From DASPRM01 sp035319065 (GTDB taxonomy: Bacteria; Acidobacteriota; Terriglobia; Terriglobales; Acidobacteriaceae): DNA of 17,177 nt. Shown here piece by piece: positions 15,355 to 17,177 of the stretch (position 1 is its first letter; every line of letters begins with the position of its first letter). Position numbers and translations under genes: made by a program. The notes under the pieces were generated by a model. That model searched no databases, was not told the DNA's origin, and saw only the letters and a list, made by a program, of their open reading frames with translations. Where the stretch lies: assembly GCA_035319065.1 (NCBI GenBank), contig DATHDM010000274.1, positions 1 to 17,177 on the forward strand, read 5' to 3'.

Positions 15355-15388
15355 CCCCGCCCCCGTTTGACCTCGGCCACACTCGCCC
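15355..15388 (+). repeat. ~33-bp direct repeat, copy B
   Basis: It is the same element as 6133-6165 and in the same orientation, with one C/G substitution and a one-base C-run difference. Here it supplies the -35 and spacer of a complete promoter. Confidence 0.75.
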
Positions 15389-15395
15389 GTAAACT
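15367..15395 (+). promoter_or_regulatory. Sigma-70-type promoter of the TPR protein gene
   Basis: TTGACC (15367-15372), a 17-bp spacer and TAAACT (15390-15395) match consensus at 5/6 and 4/6. The predicted start near 15402 leaves about 29 nt before the GTG at 15431. The -35 and most of the spacer belong to the repeat found also at 6133-6165. Confidence 0.6.
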
Positions 15396-15430
15396 GGCCT
15401 TTGCCATCTCGCCCTACTCTCAGGAGGTCT

Positions 15431-17068
15431 GTGCTGGGTTCCCCGATGCGGCTGATTTCGTGGGGGCTGACGTGTGCCCTCTGTGCCCTTCTGTCGCTCC
15501 CCTCCGCCGCTCAGACCTCCTCCAGCAAGCCTTCCAGCGACCGCCAGGCCACCACCCAGCCAGGCGCCGCCGATCCGCAGATCAACCCGGCTTCCGGGCT
15601 ACCTACGTCGAAGGTCACGCTCGATGCCAGCGAGACCCTGTTCAGCGTGCTTACCGCCATCAACGCCTGCGGCTACGACCACGAACTCGGCGTCTCCGAT
15701 CCCATGCGCAGCCGCGTCCGCCAGGAGGTCAACGCCCACCTGCAGGGTTCGAGCGCAGCTGCGGCGGTGCGCGACCAGATGTGCCGCTTCTACGACGATC
15801 ACCAGCAGGACGATCCCGCCCGCACCGTGGCGCAATACATCTCGCTGGGACTGAACCTGGGCCCGCCTCCCGACCTTGCCCCCCGCGTCAAGGAGGCCGA
15901 CATGCCTCCCGATGCCGCCTACGTGCTGGCTTTTGTGCCCCTGCTGGCGCGTTTCTATCGCGCGGCTGACTTGCACCAGATCTGGTCGGCTTATCAGCCC
16001 GACTATCAGGCCCTCTTCGAGCGCTTCCACGAGCCCCTCGCCAGCATGCTGCTGAACACCGAGGTCTACCTCAAGATGCCCATCAGCGGCTTCCTGGGCC
16101 GCGGCTTCGTCGTCTATCTCGAGCCCATGGCGGCTCCCGGGCAGGTCAATGCGCGCAACTATGGCTCCGACTACTTCATGGTGGTCTCTCCCGGCCAGGG
16201 CGAGCTCAAGCTCGATCAGATCCGCCACACCTACCTGCATTTCATCCTCGATCCGCAGGCGCTCAAGCGGGCCAGCGCCATGAAGTACCTGGAGCCGATC
16301 GTCAAGGACCTCAAGTACGCCCCGCTCGACGACGCCTATAAGAATGATGTCTCGCTGCTGGTGACCGAGTCGCTCATCCGCGCCATCGAAGCCCACCTCA
16401 TCCCCGGCAAGCCCAATGAAGGCATCCGCCAGAAGTCGCTGGATGACTCCATGGCCGAGGGCTTCGTCCTTACACGCTACTTCTACGATGCCCTGACCAA
16501 GTTTCAGGCCGAGCCCACGGGCTTGAAGGACGCCTACCCGGGTTGGCTGTATGACGTGGACGTGCCGCGGGAGCGGAAGCGCGCGGCTTCCATCACGTTT
16601 TCCAATCGCCGCTCGCAGGAAGTTGTGAGCACCACCACCGCGGGAAAGGTGCAGCGCGATCCGCTGGATGTCGCCGAGCAGAAGCTGGGAGAAGGCGACG
16701 TCCAGGGCGCCCAGAAACTGGCTCAGCAGGTGGCCGATCAGAAACGCGGCAACGTGGGCCGCGCCTACCTGATCCTGGGTCAGGCCGCCGCCTTGCAGAA
16801 GGATGGCGAGAACGCGGTTCACTACTTCGAAACCAGCTTGCAGGTGGCTAGCGACCCCAACGTGATCGCCTGGGCTCACATCTATCTGGGCCGAATCTAC
16901 GATGTGCAGGAAGAGCGCGATCTGGCGGTGAAGCACTACGAATCCGCGCTGCGGGCAGGCGATCCCAAGCCCGCCACCCGGGCCGCGGCGGAAAAGGGCC
17001 TGAAGCAGGCCTACCAGCCCCGCCAGACCTCCGAAGCGGGCCCCAAGACCGAGGAAAAAAATCAATAA
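15431..17068 (+). CDS. Secreted TPR protein with degenerate gluzincin-like central domain
   Basis: A 545-residue exported protein. A signal peptide occupies about 1-27 (MRLISWGLTCALCALL, cleavage after PSAA). The central domain (about 60-385) is mostly helical. It contains HTYLH (266-270) in QIRHTYLHFILDP, and TESLIRAIEAH (312-322) about 43 residues later. This resembles a zinc metallopeptidase HExxH followed by a third-ligand Glu, but with Thr in place of the catalytic Glu. The C-terminal part (about 414-515) holds roughly three tetratricopeptide repeats (AEQKLGEGDVQGAQKLA, AYLILGQAAALQKDGENAV, AHIYLGRIYDVQEERDLAV), then a charged tail. Start: AGGAGG (15422-15427) lies 3 bases before GTG 15431 but 18 before ATG 15446, so GTG was preferred; ATG 15446 remains possible. 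The next gene follows after 45 bp without a terminator, suggesting an operon. Function unknown; periplasmic scaffolding is plausible. Confidence 0.88.
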   Translation: MLGSPMRLISWGLTCALCALLSLPSAAQTSSSKPSSDRQATTQPGAADPQINPASGLPTSKVTLDASETLFSVLTAINACGYDHELGVSDPMRSRVRQEVNAHLQGSSAAAAVRDQMCRFYDDHQQDDPARTVAQYISLGLNLGPPPDLAPRVKEADMPPDAAYVLAFVPLLARFYRAADLHQIWSAYQPDYQALFERFHEPLASMLLNTEVYLKMPISGFLGRGFVVYLEPMAAPGQVNARNYGSDYFMVVSPGQGELKLDQIRHTYLHFILDPQALKRASAMKYLEPIVKDLKYAPLDDAYKNDVSLLVTESLIRAIEAHLIPGKPNEGIRQKSLDDSMAEGFVLTRYFYDALTKFQAEPTGLKDAYPGWLYDVDVPRERKRAASITFSNRRSQEVVSTTTAGKVQRDPLDVAEQKLGEGDVQGAQKLAQQVADQKRGNVGRAYLILGQAAALQKDGENAVHYFETSLQVASDPNVIAWAHIYLGRIYDVQEERDLAVKHYESALRAGDPKPATRAAAEKGLKQAYQPRQTSEAGPKTEEKNQ

Positions 17069-17113
17069 TCACGGCGCGCGTCGGCTGTCGCACCCGCCGC
17101 CGAGGAGAACGAC

Positions 17114-17177
17114 ATGAAGACACGGGCATTCATCGCGCTGGCCATCCTTCTCATCACCGGCATGTGCTGGGCTCAGG
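17114..17177 (+). CDS. Start of a secreted protein gene, cut by window end
   Basis: Only 21 codons are visible: MKTRAFIALAILLITGMCWA, then Q. This is a complete signal peptide with likely cleavage after CWA. GAGGAG (17102-17107) lies 6 bases upstream of the ATG. It is 45 bp after the TPR gene and probably cotranscribed with it. The mature protein lies outside the window, so nothing can be said about its function. Confidence 0.7.
   Translation, partial: MKTRAFIALAILLITGMCWAQ

Larger units (their letters stand above)
15054..15430. other. 377-bp divergent intergenic region (RND operon / TPR gene)
   Basis: No gene is supported. On the minus side TAGAAT (15089-15094) is a good -10 for the RND operon, but TTGACT (15104-15109) is only 9 bp away and so does not pair with it. 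A tandem 7-mer CGATTCG-CGATTCG (15174-15187) and a palindrome CCCTCGAGGG (15295-15304) are possible operator elements. The plus side ends in repeat copy B, which is the promoter of the TPR gene. Confidence 0.6.

Noticed and set aside
15092..15382. A 96-codon minus frame upstream of the RND operon, considered as a repressor
   Set aside because: It has no helix-turn-helix or other domain and overlaps repeat copy B.
15599..17065. A 488-codon open frame on the minus strand
   Set aside because: It is antisense to the TPR gene, whose product has a signal peptide, TPRs and its own promoter and ribosome-binding site. The antisense product is Gly/Val/His-rich without recognisable domains, a usual effect of high-GC coding sequence.

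Overview
The window looks like Acidobacteriota, most likely the Terriglobia/Koribacter side of the phylum. This is an inference from gene content, not from a marker gene. The clues are an Oar-type TonB-dependent receptor with an N-terminal carboxypeptidase-regulatory-like domain, a winged-helix/transmembrane/TolB-propeller regulator, small secreted 'PFDF...LPAG.Y' proteins and a secreted TPR protein. All of these are typical of that phylum.

Layout. (1) 1-2928: a membrane-anchored transcriptional regulator on the minus strand, cut by the window edge, diverges from a small secreted protein gene. The shared 327-bp gap holds a 30-bp dyad and a possible leader hairpin. Two tandem hairpin terminators follow the small gene, then an isochorismatase-family cysteine hydrolase. 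(2) 2981-3056: a complete tRNA-Ala(GGC) gene on the minus strand with its own candidate promoter. (3) 3353-5763: a high-GC plus-strand block with a secreted helical protein of unknown function, an ECF sigma factor, and an overlapping membrane anti-sigma factor. The anti-sigma factor has a zinc-binding N-terminus and what looks like a TonB-C-like periplasmic domain. (4) 5764-6254: about 490 bp without a gene but rich in small repeats. (5) 6255-15053: a lower-GC block with a small secreted protein of unknown function, the large Oar-like outer-membrane receptor (minus strand), and a two-gene RND efflux operon (minus strand; adaptor then permease). (6) 15431-17177: high-GC backbone again, with a secreted TPR protein carrying a degenerate metallopeptidase-like motif, then the start of another secreted protein.

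How the parts may work together. The sigma/anti-sigma pair is a cell-envelope signalling module. The receptor promoter carries a good Fur-box match over the promoter spacer and a CRP/FNR-like dyad about 60 bp upstream of the predicted start, which suggests iron- and catabolite-type control of uptake. The RND pair should export small molecules but needs an outer-membrane channel encoded elsewhere.

The observations most worth following are a ~33-bp direct repeat that brackets the lower-GC 6.2-15.3 kb block (one copy is a promoter, the other lacks a -10), the anti-sigma/TonB-C fusion, the Fur/CRP-like receptor promoter, and the 30-bp dyad at 1401-1430. I found no CRISPR array, transposase, integrase or phage gene.
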